Positions 44,617 to 53,096 of a DNA stretch of 64,000 nt are shown here, piece by piece. The position numbers and the translations under genes are program-made. The notes under the pieces are model-generated. The model ran no database searches. It was not told the DNA's origin and saw nothing but the letters and a program-made list of their open reading frames with translations. Source of the stretch: Oleiagrimonas sp963747595 (GTDB lineage: Bacteria; Pseudomonadota; Gammaproteobacteria; Xanthomonadales; Rhodanobacteraceae); assembly GCA_963747595.1 (NCBI GenBank), contig CAVVFO010000002.1, forward strand, positions 558,001 through 622,000. The letters are read 5' to 3'. Position 1 is the stretch's first letter. Each line of letters opens with the position of its first letter.

Positions 44617-46389
44617 TCAATCCATCAACTGAGCGGGCGCGGGTTCCTGGAACTGCAGCCGGTGCAGCGCGGCGTAGTGGCCATCGCGCTCGAGCAAATC
44701 CTGATGGGCCCCGACTTCGACGATGCGCCCGGCATCCATCACCGCGATCTGGTCGGCATGCTCGATCGTGGACAAGCGATGCGCGATGACCAACGTGGTG
44801 CGATCGCGCATCAAATGCTCCAGTGCCTGCTGGATCAGGCGTTCGGATTCGGTGTCCAGCGCCGAGGTGGCTTCGTCCAGGATCAGGATCGGCGCGTTCT
44901 TGAGAATGGCGCGCGCAATGGCGACACGCTGGCGCTGCCCTCCGGACAACATGTTGCCACCCTGCCCGATGGGGGTGTCCAGCCCCATCGGCATGCGCTC
45001 GATGAACTCCATGGCATGCGCAGCTTTTGCTGCGGCCACGATCTCCTCCTGGCTTGCAGTTCCCAGCTCGCCGTAGGCAATATTGCCGGCCACAGTGTCG
45101 TCGAACAGGATGACACCCTGCCCGACCCAGGCAATCTGCCGGCGCAGCGACTTCAACCGGTAGTCAGTGAGCCTGCAATCATCCAGCAGAATCTCTCCGC
45201 TGGATGGCTCGTAGAATCGGGGCAGCAAGCTGGCCAGCGTGCTCTTGCCGCTGCCGGAGCGCCCCACCAGGGCCGTCACCGTCCCCGGTCGGCAATGCAA
45301 GTCGACCCCGCGCAGGGCCTGATTGGAGGCGTCGGGATATGCCATGGCGACATCGCGAAACACGATATTTCCCTCGCAGCGTTGCACATCCCGGGTGCCG
45401 TGGTCCGGCTCGGGAGGCATATCCATGATGGTGAACAGGTCGATGGCCGCAGCCATGCCTCGCTGGATATTGGCCTGCACCGAGGTCAGACGCTTCAACG
45501 ACGGCAGAATGCCGGCCATGGCGATGATCATGGTGGTGAAATCGCCCGGCGTCAGATGATTGATCATGCCGGGACGCGTGGCCATGAACACGATCAGCGC
45601 CAGCGAAACCGCGGCCACTGTCTGCACCGTGGCCGAGGACAGCGCATTGGTCATGGCCACCTTCAGGTTCAGGCGTCGGCTGCGGGTGGTGACATCCAGA
45701 AAGCGCCGATTTTCACGCGTCTGGCCGCCATAGATCTTGACCTCCCGCTGGCCGTTGACGGCCTCCTCGACGACACCAGTCACCGACCCCATCACGCCCT
45801 GCTCGCGGCTGCTGATGCGCCGGTACCGCCGACTCACGACAGTGGCGACGAGGCCCACCACCGGCACCAACACGAACAACGCCAGGGTCAGGTAGGCACT
45901 GGTATAGAGCATCAGCCCGACCAGCCCCACCACGGTCAGCCCATCCGTGACCGCGACCTTGACCGCATTGGTCGAGGCATTCGCCACCTGTTCCGATGTA
46001 TAAGTGATGCGCGCAATCTGGTGGCCGGAAGCCTCGCGCGCGAAGAACGCAGACTCCATGCGCAGATAGCTGCCGAAAATATCCACGCGCATCTGGTTCA
46101 CCACGTGCCGGCCGATGTAGGCCGTCCCGTAGTTCTCCGTGAAGGCGGCAACTCCACGCACACTGAAAATCAGCACGATCCAGATCGGCATCCAGAAAAT
46201 GATGTGAGGGTCCCGCTGGGTGAACAAGCCATCCAGCATCGGCTTGATTTCCTTGGTAAACAGCGTCAGGCAGCCAGCATCCACCGCCATCCCCAGCAAC
46301 GCCAGAACCACGACCGGCCAGTAGGGCCTGGTATACCCCAACAGTCGCTTGTACGTCGCCCAGCCGGCCTGGTCGGCGCGACGACTCAC
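44617..46389 (-). CDS. msbA: Lipid A export ABC transporter MsbA (GTG start)
   Basis: Homodimeric flippase moving core lipid A across the inner membrane. There are 590 residues with six transmembrane segments in the first 320. The ATPase domain has Walker A GRSGSGKST, signature LSGGQRQRVAIARA, Walker B ILILDEATSALD and the H-loop His. The GTG start overlaps the exbD stop by four bases (GTGA), indicating translational coupling. Confidence 0.95.
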   Translation of the reverse strand: MSRRADQAGWATYKRLLGYTRPYWPVVVLALLGMAVDAGCLTLFTKEIKPMLDGLFTQRDPHIIFWMPIWIVLIFSVRGVAAFTENYGTAYIGRHVVNQMRVDIFGSYLRMESAFFAREASGHQIARITYTSEQVANASTNAVKVAVTDGLTVVGLVGLMLYTSAYLTLALFVLVPVVGLVATVVSRRYRRISSREQGVMGSVTGVVEEAVNGQREVKIYGGQTRENRRFLDVTTRSRRLNLKVAMTNALSSATVQTVAAVSLALIVFMATRPGMINHLTPGDFTTMIIAMAGILPSLKRLTSVQANIQRGMAAAIDLFTIMDMPPEPDHGTRDVQRCEGNIVFRDVAMAYPDASNQALRGVDLHCRPGTVTALVGRSGSGKSTLASLLPRFYEPSSGEILLDDCRLTDYRLKSLRRQIAWVGQGVILFDDTVAGNIAYGELGTASQEEIVAAAKAAHAMEFIERMPMGLDTPIGQGGNMLSGGQRQRVAIARAILKNAPILILDEATSALDTESERLIQQALEHLMRDRTTLVIAHRLSTIEHADQIAVMDAGRIVEVGAHQDLLERDGHYAALHRLQFQEPAPAQLMD

Positions 46390-46820
46390 CCGGACCCCCT
46401 GCCTTGTTCAGGTGTGGTGGCAATCGACAGATGCGAAAAGCCAAGCTGACCCAGCACGTCCATCGCGGTGACCACCGCCTGATGCGGTGTCTTTGCATCG
46501 GCGCGCAGCGTGACCGGCTGGTCGTGATGTCCGCCCGCAGCATTGGAGACGGCGCGCTTGAGCGCCGTCTCGTCGCCACCCAGCACACGCCGATTGCCGA
46601 TGTAGAACCGCCCTTCCCTGTCGATCACGATCAGCAGCGGATGCGCCTGGGCGTTTTTCGTGGTGGCGTCGCTGGCGTGCGGCAGCGTGACCTGCATGCG
46701 GGAATGCCGTACGAACGTGGTGGTCAGCACGAAAAACATCAGCAGGGTCAGCAGCACGTCGATCAACGGGATCACGTTGATCTCGAAGTCGTCGCGGCGA
46801 CGGTCGTTTCCGATACGCAT
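46386..46820 (-). CDS. exbD: Biopolymer transport protein ExbD/TolR family
   Basis: Inner-membrane stator partner of an ExbB/TolQ-type proton channel. The protein has 144 residues from ATG 46820. It has a single N-terminal transmembrane helix (about 16-37) with the essential membrane aspartate Asp21 (PLIDVLLTLLMFFVL) and a periplasmic domain. It overlaps msbA and follows the exbB-type gene. In this conserved lipid A cluster its exact partner system is not established by the sequence. Confidence 0.93.
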   Translation of the reverse strand: MRIGNDRRRDDFEINVIPLIDVLLTLLMFFVLTTTFVRHSRMQVTLPHASDATTKNAQAHPLLIVIDREGRFYIGNRRVLGGDETALKRAVSNAAGGHHDQPVTLRADAKTPHQAVVTAMDVLGQLGFSHLSIATTPEQGRGSG

Positions 46821-46833
46821 GCTTACCGGGTCC

Positions 46834-47511
46834 CTAGCGCGCGGCACGTGCCGGATGCGTGGCTGCCGCCGGCCTGCCGGCAGCGGCCGGTGTGGCGCCG
46901 CGACGCTCGGCTCCCGCCGCCAATTCGTCCAGCAATGCCGTGGCCTGTTTCTCCATATCCACCACGTAGCCATTGACGCGGGAGCGGAAATAGCGATGCA
47001 GTACGTAGGCCGGAATCGCCACGACCAGACCACTGGCAGTGCAGATCAGGGCCTCGCCAATGCCCCCCGCCATCTTAGCCGGATCGCCGACACCATTGAC
47101 CATGACCGCCAGAAACATGCGGATCAGGCCCAGCACCGTCCCCAGCAATCCCAGCAGCGGACCGATCAGGGCGATGGTGCCCAGCGTATTGAGAAACCGT
47201 TCCATGCGGTGCACGACGTGACGCCCGGTGTCCTCGATGCGCTCCTTGATGATCTCGCGCGAGCGATGCCGCACCGACAATGCACCGGCCAGCAATTCGC
47301 CCAGCGGCGAGCTGGCTTCCAGCGTGTGCAGATGGCCGGCATCGAGATTGCGCGAGCGCGCCCATTGCCGCACTTCATCGCCCAGGCCCGGCGGCAGCAC
47401 TGCGCGCCGGCGCAGCGTCCAGAAACGTTCCAGAATGATGGCCAACGCCGCCGCAGAGCACACGAGAATCGGCAGCATGCCCCAGCCGCCTGCCATGAGA
47501 ATGTCCAGCAC
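46834..47511 (-). CDS. exbB: MotA/TolQ/ExbB proton channel family protein (GTG start)
   Basis: Inner-membrane proton channel subunit. It has 225 residues and three hydrophobic segments, with the family signature GTIALIGPLLGLLGTVLGLIRMF and IGEALICTASGLVVAIPAYVLHRYF. The tail is Ala/Pro-rich. GTG 47511 has GGGAGA eight bases upstream; the internal ATG at 47496 would delete only five residues. Paired with exbD in the comEC-exbB-exbD-msbA-lpxK arrangement. Confidence 0.93.
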   Translation of the reverse strand: MLDILMAGGWGMLPILVCSAAALAIILERFWTLRRRAVLPPGLGDEVRQWARSRNLDAGHLHTLEASSPLGELLAGALSVRHRSREIIKERIEDTGRHVVHRMERFLNTLGTIALIGPLLGLLGTVLGLIRMFLAVMVNGVGDPAKMAGGIGEALICTASGLVVAIPAYVLHRYFRSRVNGYVVDMEKQATALLDELAAGAERRGATPAAAGRPAAATHPARAAR

Positions 47512-47641
47512 GTTCGTTCTCTCCCGACCTGTTCACTTCGAACCCGCATGATAGCAGTGACGATGCCTCCGACCCGGGGTGCACGTCACGCTAGTGTACT
47601 GTTCCCTCTTCCCGGCCCATTCAGCGCGTGACAGCCGTGCA

Positions 47642-47768
47642 GGGCGGATCAATCCCCCAAGGGAACTTCCTGCGGTCGGGAGCCGTGCGACGGTTCCGCC
47701 TGCTGGCCGCGATCCCTCCACGTTCTTGCAAGCAGGTGGATCCGTCACTGACGTGCCTTGATCCACCC
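47642..47768 (+). repeat. Interspersed two-hairpin element, copy A
   Basis: Fills most of the 269-nt gap between exbB and comEC, the only gene-free part of that block. The first half (47642-47701) is closed by GGCGGA pairing with TCCGCC. The second half (47728-47768) is closed by GGTGGATC (47735-47742) pairing with GATCCACC (47760-47767). Copy B (58535-58664) matches the first half at about 50 of 61 positions and the second at 32 of 41, by eye. The middle 27 nt differ. No transposase is nearby. Confidence 0.8.
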
Positions 47769-47780
47769 TACGAAAAATGG

Positions 47781-50120
47781 CTATTCGCGCCAATAGCGCG
47801 TGTGCCGCAACCGCCATCGGGCGATGACGAAAGGCTTGCCGTTGGCCGGAAAGCGGAGTCTGACGGCGCCGCTCGTGGCGGTATTGAGTAGTGGCACTCC
47901 AACGGCCCGGTATCGAGCCACCACCACCGGGGCCGGATGCCCATAGCGGTTGTGCCAGCCGGCCGAGACGATTGCCAGCTCCGGCTGCGATGCGTGAATG
48001 AAGGCGGTGCTGGACGAGGTGTGGCTGCCGTGATGCGGCACCTGCAGCACCAGCGGAGTCGACGCCTGCAGCTGCCGGGCGACCAGGGGCTCGATGCGCT
48101 GCGTGATGTCCCCGGTCAGCAGCAGGCGCCCGGCACGGCCGGCAATCAGCAGCACGCAACCGCGATCATTGCTGTGTGCAGTGGCTGCGGCATGCAGCCG
48201 TGGTGCCAGCACGCGCATGCGCACACCATCCCATTGCCAGTGCTGCCCCGCGTGGCAATGCCGAAGCTGCAGCCGGGGTGAGCGTCGCGGTTCGCCGCCC
48301 AGCTCGCGCGCGACCGGAAACGCGCGCGCCACCGCGGGCGCGCCGCCGGCGTGGTCATTGTCACCGTGACTGATCATCATCAGGTCCAGCCGTGTGACGC
48401 CCAGGGCGTGCAGCGCCGGGACGACTGCCGCTTCGCCCAGATCGAAGCCGGATGGATAATGTGCGCCGGCATCGAACAGCAACGCGTGCCGGCGCGTACG
48501 CACGACGATGGACAGGCCCTGCCCCACATCCAGCACGGTGGCACGGAAAGCACCGCTGGCAGCCGGGTCGACCCCTGGCACCAGCAACGGCAGCATCAGC
48601 GCCAGCCCCAGCCAGCGACCATGCATGCCGCGCGGCGCGAACAGCCACAGCGCGCCAAGCAATGCCAGCGGCAATGCCCACCAGGGCGCCATGGGAAGAT
48701 ACCAGCGCGCCAGCGGCCAAGCCGCCATATGCGCAAGCATCCACCACTGCCAGTGCATCACCCGGGCTGCAGCCTGCAATGCCATCGTGGCACCGCCGGG
48801 CCATATGCCCAGCAGAACGGTTCCGCTCAGGGTCAGCGGCACTACCAGCAACGAGACAACGGGCACCGCGACCAGGTTGGCCCCCGCGCCCAGCGGCGAC
48901 GCCTGTCCGAAAAAGCCGACCGTCAATGGCAGCAATGCCACGGTCATGACCAGCTGCGCACGGCCCAGGGTGTGCAGGTAACCGCCGCGCCCGGCACCGG
49001 AACCCCCCAGACACAGCAACAGCAACGCCACCGCGGCAAAGGAAAGCCAGAACCCGTCAGACAATACCGCCAACGGATCGGCCACCACGATGACAAGCAG
49101 CGCCGCCGCAAGTGACGCCATGGCGCCGATCCGACGCCGTTGCAAGCGCGCGGCCGTCACCGTCGCGATCATCAGCAGTGCGCGTAGCGTGGGGAGCGCG
49201 AACCCCGCCAGCGCAGCGTACATTGCCGCCATCAGGCAACCCGCCATCACCGCCGCCAGGGGGCGCGGCAAACATCGTCCCCACTGCGGCCGGATATTCC
49301 AGAGCAGGCGCACCAGCAATACGCCGAACAACGCCGCGATGCCGATATGGAACCCGGAAATGGCCAACAGGTGCGACACTCCGGTGCGCCGCGCCACCTG
49401 CCATTGCGCATCGCTCAAGCCACGCTTGTCACCCACCGCAAGTGCCTGCAGAAGATGCGCATCGTGCGTATCGTGAACCCGCTGGCCAATCTGCCGCGAG
49501 ATCGCCGCGCGCCAGCGGTCCAGGCAAGGACCATGCGTCGGCAACAGCCGGTTGGGACCCTCATGGCGAACATAGCCGACCGCCTCGATACCGCGTTGCA
49601 GGGCGCTTCGCTCGCTGTCGAACCCGCCCGGATTCATCAGCCCCCGGGGCCGCTTCAGACGCAGCCGAAGATGCCAGCGGCTGCACGGAGCCACCCGTCT
49701 GTCGTGCGCGTGGCCGTACCAGGACACATGCACGCGGCCGTGCAGCTGCACCGGCTTGTCGTGGAAGCGTGCATGGTCGACGAACACGACAAAGCGTCGC
49801 GCTTCCGCGCCGGACTCCGGCAGGCCGCGCACCTGCCCGGTCACTTCGATATTCTTGCCGCTCAACCCGGGTGGCAGGCGCGCCTGCAGCGCGATATCGG
49901 CTCGCCACGTGCTCCACGCACATGCCAGCAGGAACCACATAATCCAGCGCAGCCGCGGCCAGCGATGGGCCAGTACCAGCACACACAGGCTGGCAGCCAG
50001 TGGCCACGGCCACGATGGCAAGCGCGGCAGGCACTGCACCAGAAGGTCGCCCGCCAGCACCGCCGACGCCAGTGCCGGCAGCGGCAAACGGTCTGCGTCG
50101 AAGAACAAACGGCGTTCCAT
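47781..50120 (-). CDS. comEC: DNA internalization competence protein ComEC/Rec2
   Basis: Inner-membrane channel that takes single-stranded DNA into the cytoplasm during natural transformation. It has 779 residues, and all three parts are present. They are an N-terminal DUF4131-like region, the Competence domain (from about residue 225, HLLAISGFHIGIAALFG) with many transmembrane helices, and a C-terminal metallo-beta-lactamase-like domain (from about residue 515, TVLDVGQGLSIVV, with SHGDNDHAGG and VPHHGSHTSSS). The reading frame is intact, so competence is possible. Confidence 0.94.
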   Translation of the reverse strand: MERRLFFDADRLPLPALASAVLAGDLLVQCLPRLPSWPWPLAASLCVLVLAHRWPRLRWIMWFLLACAWSTWRADIALQARLPPGLSGKNIEVTGQVRGLPESGAEARRFVVFVDHARFHDKPVQLHGRVHVSWYGHAHDRRVAPCSRWHLRLRLKRPRGLMNPGGFDSERSALQRGIEAVGYVRHEGPNRLLPTHGPCLDRWRAAISRQIGQRVHDTHDAHLLQALAVGDKRGLSDAQWQVARRTGVSHLLAISGFHIGIAALFGVLLVRLLWNIRPQWGRCLPRPLAAVMAGCLMAAMYAALAGFALPTLRALLMIATVTAARLQRRRIGAMASLAAALLVIVVADPLAVLSDGFWLSFAAVALLLLCLGGSGAGRGGYLHTLGRAQLVMTVALLPLTVGFFGQASPLGAGANLVAVPVVSLLVVPLTLSGTVLLGIWPGGATMALQAAARVMHWQWWMLAHMAAWPLARWYLPMAPWWALPLALLGALWLFAPRGMHGRWLGLALMLPLLVPGVDPAASGAFRATVLDVGQGLSIVVRTRRHALLFDAGAHYPSGFDLGEAAVVPALHALGVTRLDLMMISHGDNDHAGGAPAVARAFPVARELGGEPRRSPRLQLRHCHAGQHWQWDGVRMRVLAPRLHAAATAHSNDRGCVLLIAGRAGRLLLTGDITQRIEPLVARQLQASTPLVLQVPHHGSHTSSSTAFIHASQPELAIVSAGWHNRYGHPAPVVVARYRAVGVPLLNTATSGAVRLRFPANGKPFVIARWRLRHTRYWRE

Positions 50121-50209
50121 GCGTCGCCCCGGTCCGTCCTGGACAATATGCCCGCCATGTCAGCAAACGCCGGCCTGGCAGCGCGAAGTTTCTGCAGAGA
50201 TGCCTGCGG

Positions 50210-50938
50210 TCAGGCGGCAGCTTCCTCCCAAGGCTGCAGCTCGCCGCCGGACAGCTCCAGCACCCGGTCCATGCGCGCGGCCAGGCGCACATCGTGCGTG
50301 ACCAGCACGAAGCTGGTGCCGATCTCGCGATTGAGTTCCAGCATCAGCTCGTAGACCTGGGATGCCTTTTTCTCATCCAGATTGCCGGTGGGCTCGTCGC
50401 CGAGAATGCAGGCCGGTCGCGTCACCAGCGCACGTGCCACGGCACAACGCTGGCGTTCGCCACCGGACAGTTCACTGGGCTTGTGCCGCAACCGCTGGTC
50501 CAGTCCCACGCGCTTGAGCAGTTCCGCCGCCGCATCGCGCGCGTCGTTGACCGTGCTGCCGCGAATCAACAGTGGCATGCTGACGTTTTCCAGCGCGGTG
50601 AATTCGGGCAGCAGGTGGTGAAACTGGTAGACAAAACCCAGCGACTTGTTGCGCACGCGCCCGCGTTCGGTATCGGACAGGCGCGAGAGAATACGGCCCT
50701 CCACTTCCACCTCGCCCTTGCTGAGCGTATCCAGCCCGCCGACGATGTGCAGCAAAGTGCTCTTGCCGGCACCGGAGGCACCGATGATGGCCAGGGTCTC
50801 GCCGCGGCGCACCTCGAAACTGGCGTCGCCGAGCACTTCGGTGCGCAGGTTGCCTTCCTTGTAGACCTTGGCGACATGGCGCGCCGCCAGCACGACATCA
50901 CCGTGCGACGTTGCATTGTCCGGGACAGTGTTGGACAT
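50210..50938 (-). CDS. lolD: Lipoprotein-releasing ABC transporter ATP-binding protein LolD
   Basis: ATPase of the complex that releases outer-membrane lipoproteins from the inner membrane to LolA. The protein has 242 residues from ATG 50938, with GGGAG six bases upstream. Walker A is GASGAGKST, the signature LSGGERQRCAVARAL, Walker B ACILGDEPTGNLD, and the LolD-typical VYQFHHLLPEFTALENV is present. It follows lolC/E by 13 nt. Confidence 0.95.
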   Translation of the reverse strand: MSNTVPDNATSHGDVVLAARHVAKVYKEGNLRTEVLGDASFEVRRGETLAIIGASGAGKSTLLHIVGGLDTLSKGEVEVEGRILSRLSDTERGRVRNKSLGFVYQFHHLLPEFTALENVSMPLLIRGSTVNDARDAAAELLKRVGLDQRLRHKPSELSGGERQRCAVARALVTRPACILGDEPTGNLDEKKASQVYELMLELNREIGTSFVLVTHDVRLAARMDRVLELSGGELQPWEEAAA

Positions 50939-50951
50939 GGAGGTCTCCCGC

Positions 50952-52193
50952 TTATTCATAGCGCAGCGCCTGTGCCGGCTGCGTGCGCGAGGCACGCCAG
51001 GCCGGATACAACGTCGCCAGCAGCGAAAATGCGAACGAGATGCAGCCGATCCAGATCACGTCGCTCCAGCGCAGCTTGCTGGGCACCTCGCTGATGTAAT
51101 ACACATCCGGCGACAGGAACTGGATGTGGAACACGTTCTGGATCCAGTCGGCGATGGCCGGAAGATTGATCGACAGCAGCACGCCGAACAGCACGCCCAG
51201 CAAGGTGCCGACGATACCCACTGTCAGCCCCTGCACCACGAACACGCCCATGATGGTGCGCGGCGTGGCGCCGAGCGTGCGCAGAATGGCAATGTCGGAT
51301 TGCTTGTCGGTGACCAGCATCACCAGCGTGGAGACTAGATTGAATGCTGCCACGCCGATGATCAGCGACAGGATCAGGAACATCACCACCTTCTCCATGG
51401 CCAGCGCCTTGAACAGGTTGATGTTGGTCTGCCGCCAGGTTTCCACGCGGTAGTTCTGCCCCAGCTGACGACGCAGATGGCTGGCCACCGGATAGGCATC
51501 GAACATGTTGTGCAGACGCAGCCGGATACCGGTCGGGCCGTTCAATTCGTAGAGCTTCTCGGCGTCGCGCATGTTCATCAGCGCCACCCCGGTATCGTAT
51601 TGCTGCATGCCCAGCGAGAAGATGCCCACCACGTGGAAACGCCGCAGCTGTGGCACCGCGCCCATGGGCGTGCCGTGGAACCTGGGGGCATACACGGTGA
51701 CATCGTCGCCCAGCCCCACCCCGATCTGCTGCGCCAGCTCGTCACCCAGGATGATGTTCCACTTGCCGGGCTTCAGATCGCTCAGCTTGCCGGCCTTCAT
51801 GTGCGTGTTGAAATCCGAGACATGCGGTTCCAGCTTCGGCACGATGCCGCGCACCAGAGCACCGGTGGAACCGCGCCCCACCAGAAACGACTGGCCTTCC
51901 ACATATGGCGCCGCTCCGCGCACCTGCGGATTGGATTGCGCCAGATCGAGCGCCTTCGGCCAGTCGCTGACGCTGTGGCCGACACCGGAGACGGTGGCAT
52001 CGGACACCGCGCCCAGGATGCGCGTGCGCATGTCGCTGTCGAAGCCGTTCATCACGGAGATGACGGTGATCAGCGCGGTCACGCCGACGATGATGCCCAG
52101 CACCGACACCAGCGAGATGAAGGAGATGAAGTGATTGCGGCGCTTGGCGCGGGTGTAGCGCAGGCCGATGAACAGGGACAACGGTCGGAACAT
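50952..52193 (-). CDS. lolC: Lipoprotein-releasing ABC transporter permease, LolC/LolE family
   Basis: Inner-membrane permease with four transmembrane helices. There are 413 residues. The N-terminus (LFIGLRYTRAKRRNHFISFISLVSVLGIIVGV) and the C-terminal FtsX domain (AAFNLVSTLVMLVTDKQSDIAILRTLGATPRTIM) are family signatures. Only one permease gene accompanies lolD, so the complex may be a LolDF-type homodimer unless a second permease gene lies elsewhere. A 185-nt gap with no recognised feature separates it from ygfX. Confidence 0.93.
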   Translation of the reverse strand: MFRPLSLFIGLRYTRAKRRNHFISFISLVSVLGIIVGVTALITVISVMNGFDSDMRTRILGAVSDATVSGVGHSVSDWPKALDLAQSNPQVRGAAPYVEGQSFLVGRGSTGALVRGIVPKLEPHVSDFNTHMKAGKLSDLKPGKWNIILGDELAQQIGVGLGDDVTVYAPRFHGTPMGAVPQLRRFHVVGIFSLGMQQYDTGVALMNMRDAEKLYELNGPTGIRLRLHNMFDAYPVASHLRRQLGQNYRVETWRQTNINLFKALAMEKVVMFLILSLIIGVAAFNLVSTLVMLVTDKQSDIAILRTLGATPRTIMGVFVVQGLTVGIVGTLLGVLFGVLLSINLPAIADWIQNVFHIQFLSPDVYYISEVPSKLRWSDVIWIGCISFAFSLLATLYPAWRASRTQPAQALRYE

Positions 52194-52378
52194 GGGTGCT
52201 CGATTTCACTGGCGCGGACATGCTGAAAAGCATCGTGACAACCAGCCACACCATGGTCGTGCCGGTGCGGGCCGGACGGTTGTGGAACGGGCGTTGCTGC
52301 AATGCCTGGAAGAGCTTGAGACCGCAATGACGCCGCAGAGTGCCGCAAGCAACGCTACACGGCAAGCAGCCGTATCGG

Positions 52379-52798
52379 TCAGTGCGTGTCGGCCGATGCC
52401 GACAGGCGCATGCGCAGGCGCCGCCGCGTATCGCTATCGAGGTTGTCCGGAAGCAAGACCAGCGCACCGGTGTGCCGCGGCCAGCGCAGCCTGAGCACGA
52501 TCAGTCCGGCGACAATGTGGTAATCATGCAACTCGGCTTCGTGTTCCGCGTCAGCTGACAGCCCAATTGTCCAGCCACCGTCGCTGCGCCACGCCACGGT
52601 GTGGATGGACGGACGCAGCATGGTACGCAAGGTAGCCGCCGCATAGGCCAGGAAGGCAACCACCAGCACAAGCCTCGCCGACGCCGGCAATCCGCTCAGC
52701 ACGACCGCCAACGGCGCGATCACTGCCAGCATGGCCGTCACCGCGAACAACCGCCGCGACGGGCGGTACTCAAAGGTGATGGCTGGCGCGGATCTCAC
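52379..52798 (-). CDS. ygfX: YgfX/CptA-like membrane protein (GTG start)
   Basis: A 139-residue protein with two hydrophobic helices (about residues 18-60) followed by a soluble domain, in the position and layout of YgfX/CptA, the partner of SdhE. It starts at GTG 52798, inside the end of sdhE (29-nt overlap in another frame), with AGGAG seven bases upstream. Sequence similarity to E. coli YgfX is only general, so the name rests partly on context. Confidence 0.72.
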   Translation of the reverse strand: MRSAPAITFEYRPSRRLFAVTAMLAVIAPLAVVLSGLPASARLVLVVAFLAYAAATLRTMLRPSIHTVAWRSDGGWTIGLSADAEHEAELHDYHIVAGLIVLRLRWPRHTGALVLLPDNLDSDTRRRLRMRLSASADTH

Positions 52799-53018
52799 CA
52801 ACGATCTCCTGCCAGTCCGCGCGCGGCGGCGTGCCGCGGGCGATGGTCCAGTCCCAAAGGTCCGGATCCTGTTCCTGCAGCAATTCCGCAAACGCCTGTT
52901 TCTGCGTGGCGCTGGCGTCGGCATAGCGATGCTCCAGCCACCAGCCGTACAGCGCATCGAGCTCTTTGGTACCGCGCCGGCACAGCCACTGCAGGCGCGC
53001 GAAAGGTATGTCACTCAT
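52770..53018 (-). CDS. sdhE: Succinate dehydrogenase assembly factor SdhE
   Basis: Small factor that promotes covalent FAD attachment to SdhA (and FrdA); also called CptB/YgfY. There are 82 residues, with the conserved RLQWLCRRGTKELD carrying the RGxxE motif, and WLEHRYADAS and DPDLWDWTI typical of the family. The sdh operon is not in this window. Confidence 0.93.
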   Translation of the reverse strand: MSDIPFARLQWLCRRGTKELDALYGWWLEHRYADASATQKQAFAELLQEQDPDLWDWTIARGTPPRADWQEIVGEIRASHHL

Positions 53019-53096
53019 GATCCCGGCAAGCTCCCATGGACAATCGGCACAGGGTACGGCTGATGGCCGGTCCGTACAGTGCATGCGGCACAGATG

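Noticed and set aside
47642..47768. Considered as an insertion sequence end or remnant transposon.
   Set aside because: There is no transposase fragment, no target-site duplication by eye and only about 130 nt; kept as an interspersed structured repeat.
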